Assembly: GCA_045541255.1 (NCBI GenBank)
Contig: JAZQIU010000036.1
Coordinates: forward strand, 1-42,028
Length of the DNA stretch: 42,028 nucleotides
DNA from: UMGS1124 sp045541255
Lineage (GTDB): Bacteria > Bacillota_I > Bacilli_A > RF39 > UBA660
Direction of reading: 5' to 3'
Shown here: piece by piece, positions 1-8,361 of the stretch
Position numbering within the stretch: position 1 is the first letter of the stretch
How the letters are laid out: every line of letters starts with the position of its first letter
Made by a program: the position numbers and the translations under genes
The notes under the pieces: generated by a model
What the model saw: only the letters and a program-made list of their open reading frames with translations
Database searches by the model: none
What the model was told of the DNA's origin: nothing

Positions 1-192
1 GAAGATCGTAATAAAAAAAAATATAAGATTATAACAAAAGATTGTAAAAATATATTATTACATTATCAAACAATAAATAAATTAAAAGAAATTAGAAGTT
101 ATGATATACATAATTACTATATTTCGTTAATTGGTATAGATAATAAAGAAAAACAAATAATAAAAGAATTTATAAAAGGAATGGTAGAATGA
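1..192 (+). CDS. C-terminal 63 residues of an unidentified protein (cut by window edge)
   Basis: Frame 1 is open from the first base to a TGA at 190-192. The visible residues are rich in Lys, Ile, Asn and Tyr and end in FIKGMVE. The stop overlaps the start of the next gene as ATGA, so the two are translationally coupled and this protein probably belongs to the same agr-like operon. I do not recognise a family from this fragment; the N-terminal part lies outside the window. Confidence 0.6.
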   Translation, partial: EDRNKKKYKIITKDCKNILLHYQTINKLKEIRSYDIHNYYISLIGIDNKEKQIIKEFIKGMVE

Positions 193-887
193 TAAAATTT
201 ATAGTAGTAGATGATGAAGAAAAATGGCTAAATGAATTTAATAGAATAATTAATGATGTATTATTTAAAAGCGATAAAGAATATGAGATTTTTTCATTTA
301 AAAAATATAATAATGAATTAAAAAATTTAATTATGGATAATAGCCAACAAAAAATATATTTAATGGATTTAGAATTAGATCCAAAACATACTGGTATGGA
401 TATATTAAGAGAAATTAGAGAAGATGATTGGGATAGTGAAATAATAGTATTAACAAATCATGATAGAATGTTTGAAACAGTTCATAAAGAAATATATAAA
501 ACATTTGATTTTATAGAAAAATTCGATAACTTTGAAAATCGATTAAAAAAAGATATAAAGAAAATTATTAGCAAAAAATATGATAATGATAAATTTATAT
601 ATAATACTAGAAAAATTAGTTTACAAATTTTTATGAAAGATATTCTTTATATTTATAGAGATACAATTGATAGAAAGCTTGTAATAAAAACAACAAATAA
701 TGAATTTGTTGTAAACCTTTCTATAAATGAGATTATAAAACAATTAGATTGTAGATTTAAACAATGTCATAGAAGTTGTATTATAAATGAAGATAGAATA
801 ACAAAGAAAAACTATGTTGAGGGGTATTTCGTAACTGATACCGGAGAAACAGTACATATGTTATCTAAAATGTATAGGGAGGATTAA
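189..887 (+). CDS. agrA: LytTR-family response regulator (AgrA-like)
   Basis: 232 aa. Residues 1-125 form a receiver domain: acidic pocket D8/D9, phospho-acceptor D60 in the strand ending YLMD, and switch Thr89 in IIVLTN. Residues about 130-232 match the LytTR DNA-binding domain (ISLQIFMKDILYIYR, then the CHRSCIIN segment near 195-202 typical of AgrA/LytR proteins). The start overlaps the stop of the upstream fragment (ATGA), and the next gene begins one base after its stop, with its GGAGG inside this gene's end. By family role it is phosphorylated by the adjacent kinase and activates the agr promoter. Candidate target repeats lie upstream of agrB at 3005-3025. Confidence 0.88.
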   Translation: MIKFIVVDDEEKWLNEFNRIINDVLFKSDKEYEIFSFKKYNNELKNLIMDNSQQKIYLMDLELDPKHTGMDILREIREDDWDSEIIVLTNHDRMFETVHKEIYKTFDFIEKFDNFENRLKKDIKKIISKKYDNDKFIYNTRKISLQIFMKDILYIYRDTIDRKLVIKTTNNEFVVNLSINEIIKQLDCRFKQCHRSCIINEDRITKKNYVEGYFVTDTGETVHMLSKMYRED

Positions 888-888
888 T

Positions 889-2160
889 ATGAATCTTTTA
901 GAATTTTTAGTTTATTTTTTTGCAGAAGTATTTATGATTTATTTTCTATTAAATATTTTTGCAAATATAGATAAAGTTAGTTTTAAATTTTGTAATACAA
1001 CAAAATCTAAAATTATTGTTAGTATTTTTGCAATTTTATTAATATTTAATAGTATGCATAATTACACAGAATACAAATTACTAATAACATTCTTAATAAT
1101 GATATTACTTTATTATAATTATTTTAAAACTGGTTTAAGAAATTCAATCTATAATGCAGCTATTGTAATAAGTTTTAATTCTATATTAGAAATATTGTTA
1201 TCTTTAATAGTGTTTATAGGATTAGCTAATTATATAGATTTAAATAATAATGAACTATTAAAAATAGCTTTTTCGTTTATAGTTTTTGGTACTTCTAATA
1301 GAATATTTTATATTGAAAAAGTAAGTGGATTAGTTAGAAAATTTAAAGAAACTTTAGAACAAAATATTTCATTAGAAATAATACTAGCATCTATAGTTGT
1401 TATTTTAAATATATTTTCTTTTTTTAGAAGTCAAGATTTTAAAAATATGTATAGCATAATTTCAATAGTAATAGGAATTATATACATTATTTTAACATCT
1501 AGTGTTATTGTAAAAAGTAAATTTTTAGTAGAAAAATTAGTTGCCAAAAATAAAGAATTATCAAATTCATATAAAGCATATTCAGAAACTATTCAACAAT
1601 TTAGAGAATTAAAACATAATTTAAAAAATGATTTATATGGAATTAAAACAAATTTACCAAAAGAAAAACAAGTTTATATAAATGATGTTATTTTAAAATA
1701 TAATAAAGACAATGAATGGATAAATAATATAGAGGATATGCCAGAAGGCTTACAAGGTTTAATATATTTAAAGAAAAACGAAGCTGAAAAGAATAAAGTC
1801 AAAATGCTTATTAATTATAAAAGTAGTAATAAAATTCAAGAAAATGATTTTGTTGATTTATGTGATACTATAGGTATTTTAATTGATAATGCAATAGAAG
1901 CGAGTAAAGATTTAAAAAATAAAATATTTTTATTAGATGTTAATGATATAAATAATAATATAGAAATCACTATTACTAATTCATTTACAAATAAAATAGA
2001 TACAACTGAAATAGGAAATAAGAATTATAGTACCAAAAAGAAAAAATCAGGATTAGGATTAAATTATATAAAAAGAATAAATAATGAGAGAATAAAAGTA
2101 AAATTATCAATAATAAATGATCTTTTTATAACAAAAATTATTTATAAAGCAAAAAACTAA
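889..2160 (+). CDS. agrC: AgrC-like sensor histidine kinase (GHKL ATPase)
   Basis: 423 aa. About six hydrophobic segments fill residues 1-205, as in AgrC peptide sensors. The phospho-acceptor is H243 in LKHNLKND, matching the H-box form of AgrC (HDYKN type). The ATPase domain follows: N-box DNAIEAS with N334, and a G-box KSGLGL near 387-391. The start follows GGAGG with a 7-nt spacer and lies one base after the regulator's stop. The neighbours on the opposite strand (AgrB and an AgrD-like peptide) make a peptide-sensing role very likely. Whether it senses a cyclic lactone is open, because the local AgrD lacks the usual ring Cys/Ser. Confidence 0.88.
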   Translation: MNLLEFLVYFFAEVFMIYFLLNIFANIDKVSFKFCNTTKSKIIVSIFAILLIFNSMHNYTEYKLLITFLIMILLYYNYFKTGLRNSIYNAAIVISFNSILEILLSLIVFIGLANYIDLNNNELLKIAFSFIVFGTSNRIFYIEKVSGLVRKFKETLEQNISLEIILASIVVILNIFSFFRSQDFKNMYSIISIVIGIIYIILTSSVIVKSKFLVEKLVAKNKELSNSYKAYSETIQQFRELKHNLKNDLYGIKTNLPKEKQVYINDVILKYNKDNEWINNIEDMPEGLQGLIYLKKNEAEKNKVKMLINYKSSNKIQENDFVDLCDTIGILIDNAIEASKDLKNKIFLLDVNDINNNIEITITNSFTNKIDTTEIGNKNYSTKKKKSGLGLNYIKRINNERIKVKLSIINDLFITKIIYKAKN

Positions 2161-2190
2161 AAAAACCATCAATTTGATGATTTTTTTTTA
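2156..2190. terminator. Bidirectional terminator between agrC and agrD
   Basis: A-rich start, CATCA/TGATG-type stem around 2167-2179, then a T-run at 2181-2189. The A-run on the left serves the minus strand and the T-run on the right serves the plus strand. The stem is short. Confidence 0.55.
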
Positions 2191-2194
2191 TTAA

Positions 2195-2302
2195 TTATTT
2201 AATTAAAGATTTAGGACATTCAGCTTCATCAAAAACTATAACAATAGTAAATGGTGTAGCAGCAGTAGCTAATCCTATTTTTGATAATAAGTTTAATAAC
2301 AT
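2195..2302 (-). CDS. agrD: AgrD-like signal-peptide precursor (35 aa)
   Basis: Reads MLLNLLSKIGLATAATPFTI then VIVFDEAECPKSLIK. It has the AgrD layout: amphipathic N-terminal helix, short central peptide, and a charged C-terminal tail (FDEAECPKSL) that lines up with the staphylococcal FDEPEVPEEL and clostridial EEPKSL tails. The ATG at 2302 has GGAGG at 2311-2315 with an 8-nt spacer; an earlier ATG at 2309 is only one base from the SD, is out of frame and encodes nothing AgrD-like. It directly follows agrB. Oddity: where AgrD families have the ring Cys or Ser, four residues before the predicted cleavage after F24, this peptide has Ile20. Thr19 and Thr16 are the only nearby hydroxyls and Cys29 lies in the tail. 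Confidence 0.82.
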   Translation of the reverse strand: MLLNLLSKIGLATAATPFTIVIVFDEAECPKSLIK

Positions 2303-2319
2303 TTTTCATACCTCCAATC

Positions 2320-2928
2320 CTATTTCAATTTAAATATATTTATATCATTTAAATGAAACCTTACTTTTTGACCCATAAGAATATATCCTAAAGGATTAGT
2401 CAATAATGTTTCTAATATCATAGCTGCGAGAATTAAATTAGAAATATAATTAACTTTAAATATTAATATTAAATAAACAATACTTATTATTAATATTGCT
2501 ATCTTAAACTTCAATTTTCTTACTTTATTAATCATAGGTCTTTTTTCAGTATCAGCAGGACAAAAAATGACAAAATTAAGAAAACATATACTCCAAATGA
2601 TACTTTTAACAAAAGTACTAAGTTTTAATAAAGTAAACAAATAAGGAATTCCTAGTAATAATACAGTACTAAAAATCCAACACATAATATTTGATTTTGC
2701 ATGTGTACCATATCCTACTCCCCGTAAAGCACTATAAAAAAATAAAAAAATTATAAACTCTTTAAAAAAACCTAAAATAAGAGATAACAATATTATTACT
2801 GAAGTTTTAGTAATTAAAGTATATAAACCTATAAGTCCATATCTTAACTCTTCTAATTTAATAATATCTAACTCTGTATTATTATTTTTAATTTTTTCAA
2901 AAAAATAATCTACTACTCTATCTTTCAT
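2320..2928 (-). CDS. agrB: AgrB-family accessory gene regulator peptidase
   Basis: 202 aa integral membrane cysteine protease that processes AgrD precursors. The catalytic pair is visible: H76 in GYGTHAKS and C83 in MCWIF, with the seven-residue offset of staphylococcal AgrB H77/C84. The AgrB signature CPADTEKRP is at 123-131. Several hydrophobic segments span 41-68, 85-122 and 142-190. The stop TAG is followed at once by the GGAGG of agrD, so the order is agrB-agrD as in other agr loci, but here convergent with the regulator and kinase rather than in one operon. The catalytic residues are intact, so the enzyme is not obviously decayed. Confidence 0.92.
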   Translation of the reverse strand: MKDRVVDYFFEKIKNNNTELDIIKLEELRYGLIGLYTLITKTSVIILLSLILGFFKEFIIFLFFYSALRGVGYGTHAKSNIMCWIFSTVLLLGIPYLFTLLKLSTFVKSIIWSICFLNFVIFCPADTEKRPMINKVRKLKFKIAILIISIVYLILIFKVNYISNLILAAMILETLLTNPLGYILMGQKVRFHLNDINIFKLK

Positions 2929-2964
2929 ATATCATATATTCCTTATGCTAATATATTAATATAT

Positions 2965-2994
2965 ATAGTAAGAAAAAATAAAAAATTGTATCAA
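2965..2994 (-). promoter_or_regulatory. Probable agrBD promoter
   Basis: Minus-strand TTGATA at 2994-2989 and TACTAT at 2970-2965 with an 18-nt spacer, about 40 nt upstream of the agrB start. Confidence 0.4.
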
Positions 2995-3004
2995 AAATAA
3001 ATAT

Positions 3005-3025
3005 AGTTGTTTTAAAAAAAGTTGT
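3005..3025 (-). promoter_or_regulatory. Candidate LytTR operator (direct repeats)
   Basis: Two copies of AGTTGT on the plus strand (ACAACT on minus) at 3005-3010 and 3020-3025, 15 bp apart, just upstream of the agrB -35. The position suits a LytTR activator and the unit resembles the ACAGTT core of AgrA sites, but the spacing is shorter than the classical 21-22 bp. Confidence 0.3.
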
Positions 3026-3108
3026 TATTTAAAATTTATATTATTATAAAAACTTTCAAACAAAAAATAAGGGCTTATAACACGGATTTATATTTTATAA
3101 AAAATATA

Positions 3109-3117
3109 TGATATACT
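3109..3117 (+). promoter_or_regulatory. Extended -10 promoter of csp
   Basis: TGATATACT fits TGnTATAAT. It would give a leader of about 100 nt before the cold-shock gene (3124-3228), the kind of long structured 5' UTR seen on cold-shock mRNAs. The stretch 2929-3228 holds no other gene that I can see. Confidence 0.5.
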
Positions 3118-3228
3118 TTAAAAGTCACTGTAAGAGAAAGATAGTAATTGTCGACAAAATTAATTTAGTATCATGCTGTGAAGAGGTAATGTAGTAAAAA
3201 AACAAAAGAAGAGAAGGGAAGATTGAAA

Positions 3229-3444
3229 ATGCGCGGTAAAGTTAAGTGGTTTAATAATGAGAAAGGTTATGGATTTATTGAGTATAATGATTTAGAAGAT
3301 ATTTTTGTTCATTATTCTGCAATAAGAAAAGAAGGATACAAAACTCTTAAAGAAGGAGATTTAGTAGACTTTAAATTAATTGAAACAGGAAAAGGTTTAC
3401 AAGCGATAGATGTGGCCGAAGTAGAATTAACTACAGTATTGTAG
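3229..3444 (+). CDS. cspA: Cold-shock protein, single CSD domain
   Basis: 71 aa nucleic-acid chaperone of the CspA family. RNP1 (KGYGFIEY) and RNP2 (IFVHYSAI) are both present after the family start MRGKVKWFN. The ATG at 3229 is preferred over an in-frame TTG at 3223 because the AAGGG element is about 10 nt from the ATG but only 4 nt from the TTG, and because family members begin Met-x-Gly-Lys-Val. The monocistronic layout with a long leader suggests post-transcriptional cold control. The last codons overlap the -35 of the next gene. Confidence 0.93.
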   Translation: MRGKVKWFNNEKGYGFIEYNDLEDIFVHYSAIRKEGYKTLKEGDLVDFKLIETGKGLQAIDVAEVELTTVL

Positions 3445-3467
3445 TTTTTTTCGTAATTTGATATAAT
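3439..3467 (+). promoter_or_regulatory. Promoter of hpf
   Basis: TTGTAG at 3439-3444, 17-nt spacer and TATAAT at 3462-3467 preceded by TGA (extended -10). The -35 lies in the last codons of csp. Confidence 0.6.
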
Positions 3468-3487
3468 GATCATAGGAAGGTGATTAT

Positions 3488-4024
3488 ATGAAATTAAACA
3501 TAAGAGGGGATAAACTAGTTGTTACTGATTCTATTAAAGCTTATATAGAAGAGAAAGTTAATAAGTTAGATAAATACTTTGATAATGATGATATTGAAGC
3601 TAAAATAGTAGTTAAAGTAGCGAATAATAGAGAGATTATAGAAGTCACAATACCTACAAATAAATATACTCTTCGTGCTGAAGAAAGAAATGAAGATTTG
3701 TATGCTGCTATAGATTTAGTTATAGATAAATTAGAAAGACAAATTAGAAAAAATAAAACTAAATTAAACGATAGATATAAAAAAGAAAGTTTTATGGATT
3801 TTAACTTTGACTTTATTGAAGAATTTGAAAGTGATAAAGAAGAAGAAGAGTTAATTGTTAAAAGAAAGACAATTGATATAAAACCAATGGATGAAGAAGA
3901 AGCAATACTTCAAATGGAATTATTAAATCATGACTTCTTTGTATTTAAAAATATAGATGAAGAATGTACATCAGTTCTTTATAAGAGAAAAGATGGTAAA
4001 TTCGGTATTATTAATTCAAAATAA
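3488..4024 (+). CDS. hpf: Ribosome hibernation promoting factor, long form
   Basis: 178 aa. Residues 1-100 form the S30AE (RaiA/YfiA) domain that binds the decoding site of idle 30S subunits (MKLNIRGDKLVVTDSIKAYI; KVANNREIIEVTIP). An acidic linker at 100-122 leads to a C-terminal domain at 123-178 (MEEEAILQMELLNHDFFVF-like, ending DGKFGIINSK) that dimerises 70S particles in long-form HPFs. The SD AGGAAGG lies 8 nt before the ATG. A hairpin terminator follows immediately. It sits next to secA, as in many Firmicutes. Confidence 0.93.
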   Translation: MKLNIRGDKLVVTDSIKAYIEEKVNKLDKYFDNDDIEAKIVVKVANNREIIEVTIPTNKYTLRAEERNEDLYAAIDLVIDKLERQIRKNKTKLNDRYKKESFMDFNFDFIEEFESDKEEEELIVKRKTIDIKPMDEEEAILQMELLNHDFFVFKNIDEECTSVLYKRKDGKFGIINSK

Positions 4025-4043
4025 GAGTGTAAACTCTTTTTTT
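4023..4043 (+). terminator. Terminator after hpf
   Basis: Stem AAGAGT/ACTCTT with loop GTAA, then a T-run to 4043. Confidence 0.8.
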
Positions 4044-4046
4044 ATG

Positions 4047-4055
4047 TGTTATAAT
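4047..4055 (+). promoter_or_regulatory. Extended -10 promoter of secA
   Basis: TGTTATAAT directly after the hpf terminator; no good -35. Confidence 0.55.
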
Positions 4056-4077
4056 AAATGTTACAGGAGGATTTAAT

Positions 4078-6576
4078 ATGGGAATATTAAAAAGATTAAT
4101 AGATACTGAATATAAAGAATTAAAAAGATTTAAGAAAATTGCTGACGAAATAGAAGCGTTAGATGAAGAATATACAAAAATGACAGATGAAGAGTTATCT
4201 GGCATGACTGAAAAATTAAGAAAAGAATTATCTAATGGGAAAACATTAGAAGATATAGTAGTTCCTGCTTTTGCAACAATAAGAGAAGCCGCTAGTAGAA
4301 AAATTGGTGAGAAACCATATTATGTACAATTATTAGGTGGCTTAGCAATTCACTATGGTAATATTGCTGAAATGAAAACAGGAGAAGGAAAAACATTAAC
4401 AACAATTTTACCAGCTTATTTAAATGCTTTATCAGGTGAAGGTGTTCACGTAGTAACTGTAAACGAATATCTAACAGCACGTAATGCTGAATGGATGAAA
4501 CCAGTTTTTGATTTTTTAGGAATCACAGTAGGAGTTAACTTAAGAGAACTTAGCCCACAAGAAAAAAGAGAAGTTTATAATTGTGATATTACTTATACAA
4601 CAAATAATGAAATTGGTTTTGACTACTTAAGAGATAATATGGTAGTTAGAAAAGAAGATAGATGTTTAAGACCGCTAAATTTTGTTATCATGGACGAAAT
4701 TGACTCTATTTTAATAGATGAAGCTCGTACTCCACTAATTATATCTGGTGGAAAATTCAATTCTGCTAACTTATATAAAGATGCTGATAGAGCTGTAAAA
4801 ACTTTAAAATATGAAACTGATTATACATTAGATGAAAAAACTAAATCAGTACTTCTAACTGAAGAAGGATCAACAAAAATTGAAAAACATTTTAGATTAA
4901 AAAATCTTTATGATATTGAAAATTCAGCATTAGTACATCATATCAATCAAGCTTTAAAAGCAAATTATGGTATGAAAAATGATGTTGATTATGTTGTATC
5001 AGCTGAAGGAGAAATATTGATTGTAGACCAATTTACTGGACGTTTAATGCAAGGAAGACAATTTAGTGACGGACTACATCAAGCTATAGAAGCTAAAGAA
5101 GGAGTTAAAATAAATGAAGAAACTCAAACTTTAGCAACAATAACTTTCCAAAATCTATTTAGAATGTATAAAAAGATTTCTGGTATGACAGGTACTGCAA
5201 AAACTGAAGAAGAAGAATTTAGAGATATTTATAACATGTATGTTATTGAAATACCAACAAATAAACCTTGTATAAGAGAAGATATGGTAGATAAAATTTA
5301 TTCTACAGAAAGAGGTAAATATAAATCTATAGTAGAATTTATTAAAGAAGTTCATGCTACAGGACAACCAATTCTAGTTGGTACAATTTCAGTAGAATCA
5401 AATGAAAGACTTAGTAAAATGTTACAAAAAGAAAAATTACCTCATGAAGTATTAAACGCTAAGAATCATGCTAGAGAAGCAGAAATAATCGCTAAAGCAG
5501 GAGAAATTGGTGCAATAACAATTGCAACAAACATGGCCGGACGTGGAACAGACATTAAACTTGCTGAAGGCGTTAAAGAATTAGGCGGGTTATGTGTAAT
5601 AGGTACGGAAAGACATGAATCACGTCGTATTGATAACCAACTTCGTGGACGCGCAGGTCGTCAAGGAGACCCAGGATATTCACAATTCTTTATATCTTTT
5701 GAAGATGAATTAATGAGAAGATTTGGTGCTGATAAAGTAAAAGATTTAATACAAAGAACTGGCTATCCAGAAGATCAAGATATAACTAATAAATTCTTAT
5801 CTAAACAAATAGAAGGTGCTCAAAAGAAAGTAGAAGGAAACAACTACGATATGCGTAAAAACTTACTAGATTATGATAACATAGTTAGTGAACAAAGAAA
5901 GATAATTTATGAAAGAAGAAATGAATTAATTGATTCAGAAAATATTCATGAAATATCTAAAGATACTATAAGAGACTTCATAGATGGGTTAGTTGATGAT
6001 CATATAGCACCTGAAGGATACTTAACAGATAAAGATTATGAAGATATAGTTAATCACGTTAATTCTAAAATGTTAAGAAACAAAAATATTTCGGTTGAAG
6101 ATGTTAAATCAAAAACTGAAGAAGAGGTAGCAAATAAAATAAGTGATTTAATCATAGAAGAGTTAGATAGTAAAGTTAAAGATATTCCTATGGAAGTTAT
6201 AAATGATTTCGAAAGACATATTTCTTTAAGAGTAATAGATCAAGCTTGGGTAAAACATATTAGTTCAATGGAACATTTAAGAGAAGGTATTGGATTACGT
6301 GGATATGCACAAACAAATCCATTGCAAGCTTATGCAATGGAAGGATATCAAATTTTTGATGCGATGCAAGATTCAATAGATGAACAAATTGCAAACTTCT
6401 TACTTCACATGCAAATAACTCAAAATGTTGAACCTAAACAACAAAAAGCAGTTATAGCAAATGATGGTAAAGAACATTTAAAAGCAAAACCTAAAAAGAA
6501 TGAATCAAAAGTTGGAAGAAATGATCCTTGTCCATGTGGGAGCGGCAAGAAGTTCAAGCAGTGTTGTGGTAAATAA
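4078..6576 (+). CDS. secA: Protein translocase ATPase SecA
   Basis: 832 aa motor of the Sec pathway, acting at the membrane with SecYEG. Walker A TGEGKT is near 101-106, the Walker B/DEAD-type segment IMDEIDSI near 205-212, followed by the SecA signature IDEARTPLIISG, and the NBD2 motif GRAGRQGDPG. The C-terminus carries the zinc SEC-C motif CPCGSGKKFKQCC. SD CAGGAGG precedes the ATG. Odd: the last 12 codons (from about 6540) use GC-richer codons (GGC AAG AAG TTC AAG CAG) than the rest of this AT-rich gene, and a second AT-rich copy of the same codons lies at 8886-8930. I infer that the present 3' end was brought in by the element described at 6532-8893. The protein still looks complete. Confidence 0.97.
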   Translation: MGILKRLIDTEYKELKRFKKIADEIEALDEEYTKMTDEELSGMTEKLRKELSNGKTLEDIVVPAFATIREAASRKIGEKPYYVQLLGGLAIHYGNIAEMKTGEGKTLTTILPAYLNALSGEGVHVVTVNEYLTARNAEWMKPVFDFLGITVGVNLRELSPQEKREVYNCDITYTTNNEIGFDYLRDNMVVRKEDRCLRPLNFVIMDEIDSILIDEARTPLIISGGKFNSANLYKDADRAVKTLKYETDYTLDEKTKSVLLTEEGSTKIEKHFRLKNLYDIENSALVHHINQALKANYGMKNDVDYVVSAEGEILIVDQFTGRLMQGRQFSDGLHQAIEAKEGVKINEETQTLATITFQNLFRMYKKISGMTGTAKTEEEEFRDIYNMYVIEIPTNKPCIREDMVDKIYSTERGKYKSIVEFIKEVHATGQPILVGTISVESNERLSKMLQKEKLPHEVLNAKNHAREAEIIAKAGEIGAITIATNMAGRGTDIKLAEGVKELGGLCVIGTERHESRRIDNQLRGRAGRQGDPGYSQFFISFEDELMRRFGADKVKDLIQRTGYPEDQDITNKFLSKQIEGAQKKVEGNNYDMRKNLLDYDNIVSEQRKIIYERRNELIDSENIHEISKDTIRDFIDGLVDDHIAPEGYLTDKDYEDIVNHVNSKMLRNKNISVEDVKSKTEEEVANKISDLIIEELDSKVKDIPMEVINDFERHISLRVIDQAWVKHISSMEHLREGIGLRGYAQTNPLQAYAMEGYQIFDAMQDSIDEQIANFLLHMQITQNVEPKQQKAVIANDGKEHLKAKPKKNESKVGRNDPCPCGSGKKFKQCCGK

Positions 6577-6581
6577 TATAG

Positions 6582-6618
6582 AAAATCCCCGCAAATAAAG
6601 GCTTTGCGAGGATTTTTT
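6582..6618 (+). terminator. Terminator after secA
   Basis: Stem AAAATCC-CGCAAA with TTTGCG-GGATTTT (one-base bulges), then a T-run. It is GC-richer than the other terminators here and by my reading belongs to the inserted element. Confidence 0.85.
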
Positions 6619-6659
6619 AATATTCTTAATGCTACATAAAAATGGTAAAAAGTACGTTT

Positions 6660-6702
6660 AAATAAGTTTTAGATAAGTTTTTTACTTATCTAAAACTTAT
6701 CT
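6660..6702. repeat. Left subterminal inverted repeat built of AGATAAGTT units
   Basis: Arms 6662-6678 and 6684-6700 are perfect 17-bp reverse complements around TTTTT. Each arm contains two AGATAAGTT-like units one helical turn apart (6660-6668 and 6671-6679). The same unit recurs twice at 8760-8780. It could be recombinase arm sites or a strong hairpin. Confidence 0.75.
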
Positions 6703-6755
6703 AGAAATTAATTAGCAACTTAAAACGCTTATAAATAAAGAAAAATATAGAAAAC

Positions 6756-6797
6756 TGACCATTCCCAAGGTGGTTCCGGTCAAGTATGTGATATAAT
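6756..6797 (+). promoter_or_regulatory. Promoter of the PIN/GNAT gene with possible operator dyad
   Basis: Extended -10 TGATATAAT at 6789-6797. A dyad TGACC (6756-6760) with GGTCA (6778-6782) covers the -35 zone and could be an operator. The rest of 6619-6821 shows only the repeat noted above. Confidence 0.5.
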
Positions 6798-6821
6798 ATT
6801 GCTACGAAAAGGAGGGATTTT

Positions 6822-8318
6822 ATGAAAATATTATTAGATTCAAACATCATTGTTTATAGAGAAAGTGATAATTCAACTATGGATGGAATAGGAGAACTTT
6901 TTAAAACGATTGAAAACAATTTTAAAATGCAAAAGTATATAAATCCAATAATAAAAAAAGAAATACTCCAAAATGTTCATGATAAAAAACGTGATATATT
7001 ATTAAACAGATTGAATTCATATAATATGTTAGAAAATCCTTCTAAAAATATTTGTCAAGAAATAGAGAATAAATTTAATAATACTAATAAAACAATGAAT
7101 GATAGAATAGATGACCTTATTTTAACGGATGTTTATACAGGAAAAGTTGATTTATTAATAACAGAAGATAAAAGAATAAAGGATAAAGCAGTTCAATTAG
7201 GAATAACAGAAAAAGTTAATAGTATTTCTGAATTTATTTATAAAAGTAAAACCGAGAAAAAAGTGAATCATTCAATATTAGATATTCATAAAGTTAAAAT
7301 AGGTACATTAAATATAAATGATAGTTTTTTTGATGCACTAAAGAATAGTTATCCATGTTTTGAAACATGGCTCGAAGGAAAGAAGAATGAAGATGCATAT
7401 TGCTATTTCGAAAATAACAAACTATTAGCTATGTTAATGTTAAAAAATGAAGAAATTGGGGAAGATTATTCAGATATTTCGCCAACAATGAAAAAAAATA
7501 GAAAACTTAAAGTATCAACATTTAAAGTTGATATAAGAAAGAAAAAAATTGGCGAAAGATTTATTAAAATCATTTTTGATCAAGCAATATATTCGAATGT
7601 CAATGAAATATATGTAACTATTTTTGATGATACCGACGAAAAAAAAGCTCTTATACGTTATTTTGAAAGATTTGGATTTCATTATCATGGAAAGAAAAAC
7701 GGAAGAGAATTGGTTTATGTAAGATCAATGAATAAGAATTATATTAAAAATGATCCTTTAAAAACATACCCTTACATAGATAAAAATAATGACTCTTATG
7801 TAGCTGCTATATTACCTGCATATCATACGTTCTTATTACCAGATTCAAAACTTTCTAGAGAATCGTATAGAAATATACATATGCCTGTCGAGTATGCAAT
7901 AAAAAAATATTATATAACAGCAACAGGATTTAAACCGAAACCAACTATTGGTGATAATCTTGTTTTTTATAGAATGAAAGAGGGTTATATACCTGCTAAA
8001 TATTCAAGTGTATTGACTACAATAGGAATAGTTACAGATATTTATATTCCGTCTAATATAGATGATTTGTTAGAAAAAGTTAAAGGAAAAACTGTCTATA
8101 CTGAAGAAGAAATCAGAAATTATTATATTTCTAGAATAAAGAAAACTTATGTTATAGAATTTGCTTACATAACCACACTACAAAATAAGATAAACTTAAA
8201 CGATTGTTTAGAAAACAGGATTTTGTTTAAACCACCTAGAGGTGTAGAAAAAATTTCTAAAGACCAGTTTAATAAAATATTAGAAATCGGAAATGTAGAT
8301 AATTCTATTATAATTTAG
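6822..8318 (+). CDS. PIN - GNAT - PUA/ASCH-like fusion protein
   Basis: 498 aa. Residues 1-140 look like a PIN nuclease: LLDSNII with D6, E47, and the acidic run DDLILTDVYTGKVDLLITEDKRI region with D103 and D116. Residues about 165-305 look like a GNAT acetyltransferase: the VDIRKKKIGERFI segment fits the acetyl-CoA-binding motif A and FERFGFHYHG fits motif B. Residues 340-498 have the strand pattern of a PUA/EVE/ASCH-type RNA-binding fold (IGDNLVFYRMK, then TTIGIVTDIYIP). SD AAGGAGG precedes the ATG. The next gene encodes a free ASCH protein. The combination suggests an RNA-targeting nuclease plus acetylating activity, possibly a toxin or defence factor; the function is inferred from domains only, and the GNAT and C-terminal calls are less certain than PIN. 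Confidence 0.7.
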   Translation: MKILLDSNIIVYRESDNSTMDGIGELFKTIENNFKMQKYINPIIKKEILQNVHDKKRDILLNRLNSYNMLENPSKNICQEIENKFNNTNKTMNDRIDDLILTDVYTGKVDLLITEDKRIKDKAVQLGITEKVNSISEFIYKSKTEKKVNHSILDIHKVKIGTLNINDSFFDALKNSYPCFETWLEGKKNEDAYCYFENNKLLAMLMLKNEEIGEDYSDISPTMKKNRKLKVSTFKVDIRKKKIGERFIKIIFDQAIYSNVNEIYVTIFDDTDEKKALIRYFERFGFHYHGKKNGRELVYVRSMNKNYIKNDPLKTYPYIDKNNDSYVAAILPAYHTFLLPDSKLSRESYRNIHMPVEYAIKKYYITATGFKPKPTIGDNLVFYRMKEGYIPAKYSSVLTTIGIVTDIYIPSNIDDLLEKVKGKTVYTEEEIRNYYISRIKKTYVIEFAYITTLQNKINLNDCLENRILFKPPRGVEKISKDQFNKILEIGNVDNSIII

Positions 8319-8325
8319 CATTATA

Positions 8326-8334
8326 TGATATAAT
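8326..8334 (+). promoter_or_regulatory. Extended -10 promoter of the ASCH gene
   Basis: TGATATAAT in the 43-nt gap, so the ASCH gene can be transcribed independently of its upstream neighbour. Confidence 0.5.
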
Positions 8335-8361
8335 GGATATATAATAGGAGGTAGATGTAAT

